64,000 nucleotides of DNA, from the NCBI GenBank assembly GCA_002840685.1, contig PHBU01000012.1, positions 1 through 64,000 of the forward strand. The letters run 5' to 3'. Source of the DNA: Chloroflexi bacterium HGW-Chloroflexi-6. GTDB lineage: Bacteria > Chloroflexota > Anaerolineae > Anaerolineales > Villigracilaceae. Under the pieces are notes generated by a model, which ran no database searches, was not told the origin of the DNA, and saw only the letters and a list, made by a program, of their open reading frames with translations. The position numbers and the translations under genes are program-made. Position 1 is the first letter of the stretch. Every line of letters starts with the position of its first letter. Shown piece after piece: positions 33,871 through 43,260 of the stretch.

Positions 33871-35871
33871 CTATTTTGGCAGGATGTTGACCAGGTTAGT
33901 GGCGGCGCTGACGACGGTTTTCATGAACTCGGTCCGGCTTTCCTGGGCCTGTTTGACCATCTGCATGTGGATCTCCCAGACTTCGGTATCGACTTCGCCG
34001 TCCTTTTTTGGCAGGCAGACGATCGTATCGCCATCGACGTTGATGCGGGTGAAAGCGCGCAGTTCGGCGTTGGTCATCTTTTTGTTCTCGAATTTGGCTC
34101 CGGCCAGGTCTTCAGCAACATAGGTCGAGATTTCGAGGCTGGATGCATCGTCGAGCGCGTCTGACAGGTATTTGCCGACTTTGTCGAGGAATTCTTTGAG
34201 CTGGCCGGTCAGGCGCGGGGCGGATTCGCCTTCGGCACCCTCGGCCGGTTTCTTGAACGCATCAAGAATACCGTAATTTTCGCCGGGCCCACCAGATGCG
34301 GCTTTGGCGGTTGGGGTGCGGTCAACGATATCGGGTTGGAAGCTGGCTGAAGCGCCCGAGACGGAGGCTGGTGACTTGGAGACGATCGCACCGAGCGAAG
34401 CGCGTTCGGCGGCCGGGGTTTCCTTGTCTTTCAAAACCATGCGCGCCGCCGGGTCGCCGAGCAGGGCATAATTGCGGGCGTCGTTGTTGGAAGTCCACAT
34501 GCCGGCCAGTTTGACTTCATCCTGGGCTTCGGGGGTGGTTTCGTCCAACTCGGTGGTCAGGTCGGTCGAGATTTCGGCGTAGCGTTCGTTAAAGTACTCG
34601 GTGGCGTTGCCGGCCGGTTTACCCTTGAGCAGGGAATCAATGGTTGAATCGAAGGTTTCGACATCACGGACAGTGCCGTCCCACATGATCGAAGAACCCC
34701 AGGCGCGTTCGATATGCGCGAATACCGCCAGCGCGCCGCCCTTGGGGTGGCTGAGCAATTTCATGGGGAGTTGCGACAGGAAAGCGTGCGGCGCAATCTC
34801 TTTCGGTTCGCCAAAGGCCTGGCGGTAGAAATTGTCCATTTTGGGCGTGCCGCCGCCATAGCAGGCAAAAATGAAGGCCATCATGCCAAAGACATCCGCA
34901 TCCGAAGCGATATCATCGGCGGAGAAATAATGATCTTCGGTGATCGGTTTGCGGACTTTGGGGCCGGGCCAATCCTGGCAGAGCAACGCTCCGGTGTGTG
35001 GCAGTTGGCGCGGGTCGCTCATTTTGAAGTTCATGCCATGGCTGGCAGTGAAGAGCAGGGCCGGGGTGTCTTTTCCGCCAAGATAGTTGCCAAGGGTTGA
35101 TTTTGTGGCCTTGGCCGGGGCAACAACATCCAGTTTCCAGTCCTTGTAATCCTTTTTCATGCCATCCGCCAGCGGTTTGATCAGGTGCTCGGAAGACATT
35201 TGCGTGGCGCGGTCATCGGGGTTGGCGACGCCGAAGAATGCCGCCCGTTTGCCGCGCGAAATGCCCTTGGTCTCGGCTTCGACCACCGATTTGGCGTACT
35301 GGTAGTAATCTTCCAGCTTCTCGAAATAGATGCGGCCCACAGCATATTGCACATCCAACTGGTACTGCACGCTGAAGGGAATGGTTTCCGGCGAGCCGAC
35401 CAGCATCAGGTAATAAGGCACTTTCTCAGGGTCAGCCGGGCCGGGGCCCCGCCCAAAGCGCTTCAGAAATTCGTTTTTGCTCTCGCCCTGTTTGTAGCCG
35501 TTCTCTTCGCCGATGAACTCACGATAGTAATGAGCCACTTTTGAGGCCGCCTGTTTTTTGCGATGGTCGAGCAGGGGCTTGAGAGCCTCCTTGAGCGCAT
35601 CAACCGATTTTTTAGGCAGGTTGTCGGGGAAAACCACGCCCCAGCCGGCTTCTTCAAGTTTGGTGTCGTCGATGCCTTCCGAGACGCCAAAATGATCTGC
35701 TTTTTGCTTGTCTAGCGCCCGGCGGCGGCGCAAATCTTCCCAGTCAGCGGGTGTGAATTTTTGCCCGCGGGCCACCTTTGAGATCATTTCGGTGGTGATG
35801 GATGCGCCCAGTTCATCGCTGTATGAGCCGCCATCCGCATTAATTCCATTGAGCATTAGTTCTTGAGACAT
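33871..35871 (-). CDS. Clan CD cysteine peptidase (caspase/gingipain-like) with C-terminal adaptor domain
   Basis: A 666-residue cytosolic protein without signal peptide. The core (about 150-480) has the clan CD dyad: a hydrophobic strand ending in ALLFTASHGMNF (His278) and a second strand ending in MAFIFACYGGG (Cys337), each followed by Gly as in caspases, CHAT and C25 gingipains. The closing YALLGDPAARMVL motif near 468-480 is typical of C25/CHAT-type domains. The N-terminal 140 residues are a helical region of unknown type. A Pro/Ala/Gly linker (about 495-555) leads to a C-terminal domain (556-666) shared with the 104-residue operon protein. Expected to cleave target proteins when activated by the STAND partner. 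AGGAG precedes the ATG. Confidence 0.82.
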   Translation of the reverse strand: MSQELMLNGINADGGSYSDELGASITTEMISKVARGQKFTPADWEDLRRRRALDKQKADHFGVSEGIDDTKLEEAGWGVVFPDNLPKKSVDALKEALKPLLDHRKKQAASKVAHYYREFIGEENGYKQGESKNEFLKRFGRGPGPADPEKVPYYLMLVGSPETIPFSVQYQLDVQYAVGRIYFEKLEDYYQYAKSVVEAETKGISRGKRAAFFGVANPDDRATQMSSEHLIKPLADGMKKDYKDWKLDVVAPAKATKSTLGNYLGGKDTPALLFTASHGMNFKMSDPRQLPHTGALLCQDWPGPKVRKPITEDHYFSADDIASDADVFGMMAFIFACYGGGTPKMDNFYRQAFGEPKEIAPHAFLSQLPMKLLSHPKGGALAVFAHIERAWGSSIMWDGTVRDVETFDSTIDSLLKGKPAGNATEYFNERYAEISTDLTTELDETTPEAQDEVKLAGMWTSNNDARNYALLGDPAARMVLKDKETPAAERASLGAIVSKSPASVSGASASFQPDIVDRTPTAKAASGGPGENYGILDAFKKPAEGAEGESAPRLTGQLKEFLDKVGKYLSDALDDASSLEISTYVAEDLAGAKFENKKMTNAELRAFTRINVDGDTIVCLPKKDGEVDTEVWEIHMQMVKQAQESRTEFMKTVVSAATNLVNILPK

Positions 35872-35901
35872 ACTGGTTTTCTCCTGTCTACTCGGTAGGG
35901 A

Positions 35902-38900
35902 TCAGGGATTGCACTGGTAATTGTCGCTGAGCGTGTACTGCTGTAGTTCGCGGCAAGTCAACTGGCGGTCTTTGATCTTGGCTTCTGCCAGGGCGATGAG
36001 TTCATCATTGTTGAGCGTAAAGCCGCGCACTGTCCAATCGTTGACTACGGCAACGATGTGTTCTCCGTTCAGCGGGTCAATTTCAATATCGAGAATGGTA
36101 TCGTCGTTGGCAAAGGCATAAGCGCGCAGCGAATAAGCCAGTTCCCAGGTTTCCTGGTCATCAGGATAGCTGACTTGCCAGACCTTGATGATACCGTCTG
36201 CTCCGGCGCTGAGGATCTTGCTGCCATCGCCGGAGAAAGTGACGCTAAAAATTGTGGCCAGGTGATCGCTGAAATCATACGGCAGTCTGCGTTCACTATC
36301 GGCAATACTGGGGTTGAGATCCCATAAAATGATCTTGGCATCATCGCCAACCGAAACAAGCCGGTCGCCTTGCGGACTAAAATCAAAATCACGGATAATA
36401 TCTGCGTGGCCGCTCAAGGTAATTTTGATTTGGCCGGTTAGCGCATCCACAAGAATTAGTTCACTATTTTCGCGGAACTGAACAACGATCAGACTGGCAT
36501 CGGGGTTGAACTGCGCATGTTGGACAGTTTTCTTTTCCCCAGTGGGTAAAAAGGAGCGCAGTTCCTGCCCGGTTTTGGCATCCCAAATGGTGACATAACC
36601 GTTATTTTGGCCTGTTACGATATATTGGTCATCTTCGCTGAAATCGGCGCTGTACACCTGAGAGTCGTGAGCAAGAGTCAGGACTGGTTTTGGCGGTTGG
36701 GATGATAAAGACCAGACGATGGCTGACTTATCCCAGGAGGCGGACACCAATTGAGTGCCCGTGCTGTTGAAATCAACGGAAAATACGCTGGCTGTATGAC
36801 CTTCCAGGGCCGGCATGGCAATCTGACCCGTTAGCGAATCCAGAATCAGGATGCTCCCTGGCAGACCGTAATTGGGATAGAGCGATTTCCCGTCCGCTGC
36901 CACTGCAACCGGCACGGCCAGGAATTTACCATCCGGGCTGTAATCGACATCTTCGGAATATCCGGGAGCGGTTGCGCCGTCCGGCAAGGGTATCTCAATA
37001 TCATCTGTGAAAAGCTCGTAATTGCCTTCCCAGGAAATATCCCACAGTCTGACGGTGTTGTCGGCGCTGGCTGAAGCCAACAAGCCATCGTCGCTTGGGT
37101 TGAGCGCAATCGCGTAAACCTGGTCGGTGTGGCCGCGCAGCTCGAGTTTGGATCGCCCATATACGCCGCCCCAAATACGGATGGAGCGGTCGGCCCCGGC
37201 AGAGATGATTTCACCTTCAACGGAATCGGCGTCAGAACCGGGGCGAACCAGCAGGCCATAAACCCAGTCATCGTGGCCGGTAATTTTCATGATCGGGCTT
37301 TTTGCGCCACTTTGGGCATCCCAAACATAGATATTGCCGTCTGTTGCAGATGTGATCAGGCGTGAACCGCTCAAGTTGAAAACGACACCGGTCATCCGCG
37401 CCGGATTGGTGATGATGTTGGCCTTGATCTGGAACGAGAATACGCGCTCAGTCTTCGCTACATCCCAGATAATCGCGGAGCCATCCAGGGCGGCGGTGGC
37501 AATCCGGGTGCCATCCGGGCTGAAAGCTACAGCCTGGATGGCGTCACGGTGAAAAACAGGAAACTCGGCCACTGGGCTAAGATCAAGATTCCACGTTTTT
37601 AGCACCAGATCATCGCCTACAGATGCCAGCAAGCTGCCGTCCGGGCTGAAAGCCAGCCCCCAGATCGTGCCCTGATGTGCATTGGACAGATGAGCGGCTT
37701 CATCCCACGATGCAGTATTCCATAAGATAATTTCTCCCTCGCCATCGACCGCGGCCAGCAAGCTTCCATCCGGGCTGAAGGCCACCGATGTTGCCCCGTA
37801 TGAGTTATCGGTCGGGTTGATCAAAAAGTCTTTTACGAGGGCGTTTTTGTCGGATGTCGCATCCCAAACTTTTACTGTGCCATCCAGGCTGGCCGACGCG
37901 ATAAACCTGCCATCCGGACTGTAAGCGACGGAATATACCCGGTCGGTGTGCCCAAGAAAGGTGCGTTCAAGACGCGAAGCGGGCAGGGCGCGATGCATTG
38001 CGTCGATGGCTACATTAATCGGTGGAGTGGTGTTGCGCATTGCTTCGAGCGCCAGCAGGATGCTTAAGCCGGGGTCAGTTTTAAGCGTACTGAGCGAGGC
38101 GGCTGCCAGTTGACTGGTGCGGGCCAGGTTTTCGGCTGCAACAGCGCGGAAATACATGATCGTTGCGCCAACCAGGGCCAGGATGCTGACCGCAAGCAAA
38201 ACCTGCACGATGCGGTTGTTTCTCTTTTCGCGCCGGGTCTGTTCGTGAAATTTTTGGCAGGCTTCCAGAAACTTCCATTCGACTTCGGTCATCATGTCGG
38301 CATTTTGCTTTGCCCACTGCGTCGCTTCGAGGTAATCTTCCCCAAACAACAGCAGCCCGTCTGAACGCCCTTGCTGATTCCAAACATCTGCGGCGCGCTG
38401 GAAGAGACTGAGATGTTTGTCGAACCACTGGAAATTATCGAGACGCACAGGTTGGATCAGCCGGTCGTGCGCCAGCTCATACCAGGTTGCCCCCCCGCGT
38501 TTCTCGGTGCGGACAAGATAGGTTTTTTCGAGTGCTTCGATGACGTGATTGGGCAGGCCATCGCTTTGTTCCGGGGCCCTGAGCACCTGGCTGCGGATGC
38601 CCTGCGGGCTGATCAATTTTCGGTCAAACCACTCTCGAATACTTCTCTCTCGCACAGCGGTTTTGTTGGCTGTGGCGGCAACCTGCAAGGAATAAAAATC
38701 GGACAGAGCATTGTCAACGTTGCCAATTGCTTCAATATCATCCATCCCGATCGAAGTATTCTCGCGAGGCAGTTCAGTCCATAAACGACGGCAGACCACT
38801 TGCAGTTGTACCGGTTCGACATACTCACCTGGTTGTTGGGTCGACGTCCCGTCTGGGAGCTGGACCTGCATCATGCGCAGATCGTCCGCCAATTTTTGCG

Positions 38901-39636
38901 CGGCATCGTCGGCAAAGTCAACCCCCTGAGTCTTGGCGGGCTTCTTCATGGCTGACAGGGCCGCCTCGGTCTGGAGCAAACGCAGGCGATAGCGCGCCGA
39001 AAACCCAGTTGGCACGGGTCGAATGTAAGAATCCAGACGTGGCAGGTAATCTTCGCGCAGAGCGTACAAACACCAGATATTACGATTTCGCAGGGTTTCA
39101 CCCAGTTGGTTGAAGAAATCCTGCTTGGCTGCGCGTTCGTTGGGCGCGATCGTGATGATTTCCTCACCCTGATCAATGATCAACACTAATGAACAACTGT
39201 CGTCATAATCCTTATCCAATTGTTTGGCGCGCTCGCGGTATTTTTTTAGATAATCGCTAAGGCGCAAAGATACGAGTTCATCCTGCGGAAAACGGTTTTC
39301 AGGCAAGATCGACTCTTCAATCGATAAAAACATGCTGTAAATATAGCGGTTGAATTGTCTCCCCAGAATATCATGCGGTGGTTCCTGGCTCAGTCGCATG
39401 ACTGGCAAAACTTCAAAACTATTTTCTTCAAGAGAAGGAATAAGCGAAGCATTCAGCAGGGAGCTTTTCCCCGCACCGGAGGGCGAATACATCATCACGA
39501 TGCGTTCGGCGATCAGCAGGTCTGCCAGTTCGGCGCTTTCCTGTTCGCGGCCATACAGGGTTTCACCGCGGCGATAGGGCCGTGGGCCAACATACGGGTT
39601 GGGGCGTGAAATCAAAGTTTCGGCATTTTCAGACAT
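35902..39636 (-). CDS. STAND NTPase with transmembrane helix and about 14 WD40 repeats
   Basis: A 1244-residue signal-transducing NTPase. N-terminal nSTAND-type segment NPYVGPRPYRRGETLYGRE; Walker A SPSGAGKSS (51-59); Walker B LVLIIDQGEE (150-159); sensor segment LYALREDYL (190-198); winged-helix motif YELAHDRL (386-393). One transmembrane helix at about 475-496 separates this cytosolic switch from about 14 WD40 blades (about 560-1210), enough for two seven-bladed propellers. STAND proteins keep an ATP/ADP-bound off state until the repeat domain binds a trigger, then oligomerise. It starts 3 bp after the CHAT-SIR2 stop, so the two are tightly coupled; the clan CD peptidase gene follows 30 bp later. 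Confidence 0.92.
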   Translation of the reverse strand: MSENAETLISRPNPYVGPRPYRRGETLYGREQESAELADLLIAERIVMMYSPSGAGKSSLLNASLIPSLEENSFEVLPVMRLSQEPPHDILGRQFNRYIYSMFLSIEESILPENRFPQDELVSLRLSDYLKKYRERAKQLDKDYDDSCSLVLIIDQGEEIITIAPNERAAKQDFFNQLGETLRNRNIWCLYALREDYLPRLDSYIRPVPTGFSARYRLRLLQTEAALSAMKKPAKTQGVDFADDAAQKLADDLRMMQVQLPDGTSTQQPGEYVEPVQLQVVCRRLWTELPRENTSIGMDDIEAIGNVDNALSDFYSLQVAATANKTAVRERSIREWFDRKLISPQGIRSQVLRAPEQSDGLPNHVIEALEKTYLVRTEKRGGATWYELAHDRLIQPVRLDNFQWFDKHLSLFQRAADVWNQQGRSDGLLLFGEDYLEATQWAKQNADMMTEVEWKFLEACQKFHEQTRREKRNNRIVQVLLAVSILALVGATIMYFRAVAAENLARTSQLAAASLSTLKTDPGLSILLALEAMRNTTPPINVAIDAMHRALPASRLERTFLGHTDRVYSVAYSPDGRFIASASLDGTVKVWDATSDKNALVKDFLINPTDNSYGATSVAFSPDGSLLAAVDGEGEIILWNTASWDEAAHLSNAHQGTIWGLAFSPDGSLLASVGDDLVLKTWNLDLSPVAEFPVFHRDAIQAVAFSPDGTRIATAALDGSAIIWDVAKTERVFSFQIKANIITNPARMTGVVFNLSGSRLITSATDGNIYVWDAQSGAKSPIMKITGHDDWVYGLLVRPGSDADSVEGEIISAGADRSIRIWGGVYGRSKLELRGHTDQVYAIALNPSDDGLLASASADNTVRLWDISWEGNYELFTDDIEIPLPDGATAPGYSEDVDYSPDGKFLAVPVAVAADGKSLYPNYGLPGSILILDSLTGQIAMPALEGHTASVFSVDFNSTGTQLVSASWDKSAIVWSLSSQPPKPVLTLAHDSQVYSADFSEDDQYIVTGQNNGYVTIWDAKTGQELRSFLPTGEKKTVQHAQFNPDASLIVVQFRENSELILVDALTGQIKITLSGHADIIRDFDFSPQGDRLVSVGDDAKIILWDLNPSIADSERRLPYDFSDHLATIFSVTFSGDGSKILSAGADGIIKVWQVSYPDDQETWELAYSLRAYAFANDDTILDIEIDPLNGEHIVAVVNDWTVRGFTLNNDELIALAEAKIKDRQLTCRELQQYTLSDNYQCNP

Positions 39637-39639
39637 GGT

Positions 39640-41709
39640 TTACTCTTTCTGTGCCGCTTCCCATTGCCGGGCCAACTGGTAAATAAAATCGTCAGACTTT
39701 CCCCAATAAACGTTGATCTCAGAATCGCCAAAATACTTTTCAACGAACTTGCGCGCCCGCCGGGTGTCAATATTGCGCGCATCATCCAGTTCCACCTGGA
39801 CGCCGATGTGAGCGTAGCGTCCGCGGCGCGCGCTTCCTTGCTGGATCATCACCGTGCGAAACAGTGCCCGGAAAGCCCAATCGTCCAACTGAAAGCCCAA
39901 TACCAACAGGTTGGCATCGGTCATGGCGCGTGTGATCAGGGCTGGGATGATGGCCGGGGTCCGTCTTTTGGCTGTCGTGAAGCCGATCAGGAATTCATAA
40001 TAATCATCTTCGGTCAGGACCATCGACTCGGGGTTTTTCAGGTGTCCGAAAAGATGATAGACCAGCGGGCGGTCAACGCTTGGGCGGTAATCTGGTTCAC
40101 GGTCGTAGATCGATTCTTCGTAAAAACGCTCGCTCCACGGGCAGATTGCCACTTCCGGTTTACGCCCGGCCTCGACAAGGGCTTCGGCCAACAGGTTGTC
40201 GTAATTGGTGGTGATGTAAATTGGCAGCGGCAGGTGGGCAAGCACTTTATGCTGTTCGTATTCCTGGCTCGCGCGGAATTTTCCCCCGCAGATGTTTAAT
40301 AATTCCAACAGGTCTGCGTTGGGCTTTTTGAGATTATCCGGCAGGTCACTGCCAAATCGCTGCTGAAGGGTGGCCCGGATCATGCTGTTGACAGAAGTTA
40401 GCAACGTATCCAGGCTTTGGTTTGAAGCAACAAACTGGGTCACTTGTGGCAGGGCATCCTGGTAAAAAGATGCCAATGGGAAGTTAAATTTCTTTGCCAG
40501 GCCGATTGACATATCGCGCCACGAGCCCAGCATCGGTTCGTACAACCCGGGCCCCAGGATCGGTGTGCATTTCTCATTTTGGATGGCCGCAATGATGGCC
40601 GGCCACTTGTCGAACTCGCCGCCTTCGCCCAACCCCGGCACATACCAGATCTTGCCGCTGCGCAGGCGCATGAACAGGACGGGCATCCAGAAATCCTGGG
40701 CATCGCGGATGCTTCCGCGCGCGACTGCCAGGGCTCGGTCAATCTGTCCGTCGCGATTAAGTTCGCTGAAAAACAGGGGCATGAAATTCTTGATACTTGC
40801 CATGCTGACATTGCCTTGCATGGCAATCACCGCCGGGATACCCGCCTGGGACAGGCGTGGCCCGATCGCTTGCAGGGTCTTGCCTGCGCCTTTCCCCGCG
40901 CTCTGGCACGAAGCCAGCACCACCAGGCGTGGCTGGTTGACCAATTCATTGATGCGAACAGCCAGTTGCGATGCCAGCACGCGCTCTGCTTTTCCCTCAT
41001 TGTTTGCGAGCCAGAGCAGAGGCTCACCGGTATTGGTCAACGTTCCGTGTGCAGCGATATATAAAATATCGTACCCATCCCGTAATTTTTCAACCAGCTG
41101 ATTGAGTGTGGCATGTTCGTCAGCTTTGGCTGGCAGCAAAGTTATTGGGATCGCGCCCAGCGATTCTTTGGCGCGTTCGATTTCGCCGTCACGATCGACA
41201 TCTGCCAGCTTGTACTCGGCCAGCCCCTGGGGGGCGGCGATCATTACCAGCGCTTTTAAATCCCCTTTGGGGCGCAGTTTGACCGGGCGCAAGTCGGCCG
41301 CACTCAAGTAGCGTGAGAAGAGCACCTTTTCGCCGGTAAAAAGCGGTGAGCCATCTTGCGGGTCACGCATGCTTTCCCAGTAAATGCTGTTGAGTTGCCA
41401 GGCACTGGCACTGATTAGCAGGCGCAGGCGCAAGGCGCTGCCCAAGGCTTGCGCACTGGCGCGGGCTTTGGCCCATAAATCGGCCATGCCCGGGTCTTTG
41501 AAAAATACTTCGCTTAATTTCTTGCCATAATCTTCGGGTACGATGATCAGGTCTTCAAAATCGAGCGGATCATATTCCATGACGATTGGTTTGTCATGAC
41601 CGAAAAATGTATCGACATCACTATCGGGCAAGGTCAATCGCCCTTCGATGCTGTACAGTTTTTCGTCACGCAGGTACAAACTCAGTTCAAGGTCAGCAAA
41701 CTCAGCCAA
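39640..41709 (-). CDS. CHAT protease fused to SIR2-like NADase
   Basis: A 689-residue two-effector protein. Residues about 60-355 are a CHAT (caspase HetF-associated TPR) peptidase domain with His221 in YIAAHGTL and Cys268 in VVLASCQSAG. Residues about 370-689 are a SIR2_2-like domain: ILGPGL (384-389), YITTNYDNLL (498-507), candidate catalytic His in YHLFGHLKN (552-556), and LLVLGFQLDDWAFRALF near 601-617. SIR2-like domains in bacterial defence deplete NAD+. The start codon is TTG at 41709, preceded by GAGAGGT 6 nt upstream; there is no closer ATG before residue 44. It is 3 bp ahead of the STAND gene. Confidence 0.9.
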   Translation of the reverse strand: MAEFADLELSLYLRDEKLYSIEGRLTLPDSDVDTFFGHDKPIVMEYDPLDFEDLIIVPEDYGKKLSEVFFKDPGMADLWAKARASAQALGSALRLRLLISASAWQLNSIYWESMRDPQDGSPLFTGEKVLFSRYLSAADLRPVKLRPKGDLKALVMIAAPQGLAEYKLADVDRDGEIERAKESLGAIPITLLPAKADEHATLNQLVEKLRDGYDILYIAAHGTLTNTGEPLLWLANNEGKAERVLASQLAVRINELVNQPRLVVLASCQSAGKGAGKTLQAIGPRLSQAGIPAVIAMQGNVSMASIKNFMPLFFSELNRDGQIDRALAVARGSIRDAQDFWMPVLFMRLRSGKIWYVPGLGEGGEFDKWPAIIAAIQNEKCTPILGPGLYEPMLGSWRDMSIGLAKKFNFPLASFYQDALPQVTQFVASNQSLDTLLTSVNSMIRATLQQRFGSDLPDNLKKPNADLLELLNICGGKFRASQEYEQHKVLAHLPLPIYITTNYDNLLAEALVEAGRKPEVAICPWSERFYEESIYDREPDYRPSVDRPLVYHLFGHLKNPESMVLTEDDYYEFLIGFTTAKRRTPAIIPALITRAMTDANLLVLGFQLDDWAFRALFRTVMIQQGSARRGRYAHIGVQVELDDARNIDTRRARKFVEKYFGDSEINVYWGKSDDFIYQLARQWEAAQKE

Positions 41710-41733
41710 AATCGACCTCTCTCAAAAATAAAG

Positions 41734-41764
41734 CTTCCGCCAGGGTGCGGGACACTGGCGGAAG
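41734..41764 (-). terminator. Intra-operon terminator-like hairpin
   Basis: CTTCCGCCAG and CTGGCGGAAG (41764-41755 and 41743-41734 on the minus strand) form a 10-bp stem with an 11-nt loop, followed by CTTTATTTTTG. It lies between the C39-like gene and the CHAT-SIR2 gene and may attenuate expression of the downstream effectors. Confidence 0.65.
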
Positions 41765-41778
41765 ATAAACCACTATGC

Positions 41779-43221
41779 TTAGCAATCAGCAGGCGAAACT
41801 TGCGGAATCGGATCTTCCGGGCGCTCCAATACGCACCAGGCAGCCACATAACCTTCGTTTTCATTGACATCGCGAACGTGGATCCATTCGCCGGGTTGGC
41901 CTATTTTTCCCGCTGCAATATCGGGCGGTTCGATGGCGATCAGCTCACTGTCCATGGGCAGGCGTTTGATCAGCGTATCTTTGGAAATATACGGGAACTG
42001 GCGCAAGGCCACATTTTCTTCGGATGTGCGTAACAGCACCGGCAGGATCTCGCCAATCGAGAAGTTCGGACCGCTGGTCTGGCGCTGTGCTTCGGGGCCG
42101 AAGGCCGCTGTTCCCAGGCTGACGATGTTGACATACCAGGCGGCTACAACGCCCTGGGTGTTTTGAACATCGGCAACCTTCAGCCACTCGTACATCGTCC
42201 CGACCTTGCGTTTGACTTCCGTCGCAGTTTCAAGAACTTTCAACTCTGCGCCGGTTGGCAGCACCTTCAGGATGGTGGCGTCGGTTGTATCGGGCTTTGA
42301 GCGCAGCTTCAACCCGTCCACGCTGGCCTTGACGACCGGCGCATCTTTCGGGACGGCAACCACCGCCGGGGGAGTGCCCGGCGCGGGGGCGTTGGCGTTT
42401 TTGGCTTTCGAAATCAACCAGGCCGCTGTATAGCCTTCGGTGCCGTCTGCCAGCTTGACCGGGATCCATTGGTTTTGCTGCCCGATCTTCGGGTTGGCAG
42501 TTGCGTCCGCTTCCAGCACTTTCATCTCGGTATTGATCGCGACACGCTTAAGAAGTGTATTGTCGGCTACCAATGTCTGTGAGCGGATGGCCAGCTCATC
42601 GGCTGTGGCATAGACCGGGAAGGATGCGTAGACGCCCTTGTCCAGCTTGGGCGGCGCGGGCGGTGGCAGCGGCGCGCCGGGGCCGTCAAAGTACATCACA
42701 CCGGTAATGAGTTTACCCAGTTCTTTTGTTTTTGCAATTTGCGCGTATTTCGAGTTCTTGAGCGAAATTTTGCCGTTCGCAACCGGGAATGGATACGGGT
42801 CATAAACCAGGTAATCGTCATCCTGTTTGCCATATACAACCATATAGTGAGTCTGTACCCCGGCTTGTGGCGACCAGTCCACTTCAATGATCACTGGTTT
42901 ACCGCGCCCCAACCAGGCGTCGATTTCTGCCAGCGGAGCGGGGGCGTTGGAGCAGTTGACGTAGGTCACATAACGAATGCCTGGCAGCGCCGCCGGGATC
43001 GCGCCAGGGATCATGAAGGCTGTCCCGGCGGAGAAACCGGCTACTTTTTTCATTTTTTCATTTAACGAGTCGGGGTTTTCATTCACGCCATAAGCTGAAG
43101 CCAGCATCGAGACGCTGGTCAGCAGGCAACCAAAATTGCCAAGGGTCGATGTTTTATCAAACCCAAGCAGTTTAGCTTTCCAAGCTGGGTCAGTTTGGGA
43201 GTATTGTTTTATCTCAGCCAT
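41779..43221 (-). CDS. C39-like cysteine peptidase with three SH3b domains, cytosolic
   Basis: A 480-residue protein. The N-terminal 175 residues are a papain-like C39_2 peptidase domain: Cys32 in NFGCLLTSVSML, His125 in QTHYMVVYG, Asp141 in LVYDPYP. A Pro-rich hinge (about 183-192) leads to three SH3b-like repeats (about 195-290, 310-395, 405-470), each with an 'LRSKPD / LKVLE / W(I/L)xV ... AAW' pattern. No signal peptide or membrane segment is seen, unusual for this family, so it probably acts in the cytosol. ATG 43221 is chosen over an upstream in-frame start because GAGG lies before it. It is the first gene of the operon. Confidence 0.83.
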   Translation of the reverse strand: MAEIKQYSQTDPAWKAKLLGFDKTSTLGNFGCLLTSVSMLASAYGVNENPDSLNEKMKKVAGFSAGTAFMIPGAIPAALPGIRYVTYVNCSNAPAPLAEIDAWLGRGKPVIIEVDWSPQAGVQTHYMVVYGKQDDDYLVYDPYPFPVANGKISLKNSKYAQIAKTKELGKLITGVMYFDGPGAPLPPPAPPKLDKGVYASFPVYATADELAIRSQTLVADNTLLKRVAINTEMKVLEADATANPKIGQQNQWIPVKLADGTEGYTAAWLISKAKNANAPAPGTPPAVVAVPKDAPVVKASVDGLKLRSKPDTTDATILKVLPTGAELKVLETATEVKRKVGTMYEWLKVADVQNTQGVVAAWYVNIVSLGTAAFGPEAQRQTSGPNFSIGEILPVLLRTSEENVALRQFPYISKDTLIKRLPMDSELIAIEPPDIAAGKIGQPGEWIHVRDVNENEGYVAAWCVLERPEDPIPQVSPADC

Positions 43222-43260
43222 GTTATCCTCGCCTGATTGTGTGAGAAAGTGTAAAAAATA

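Noticed and set aside
35185..35544. Small frames antisense to the clan CD and STAND genes
   Set aside because: They follow the complement of real codons and have no start signals or domains.
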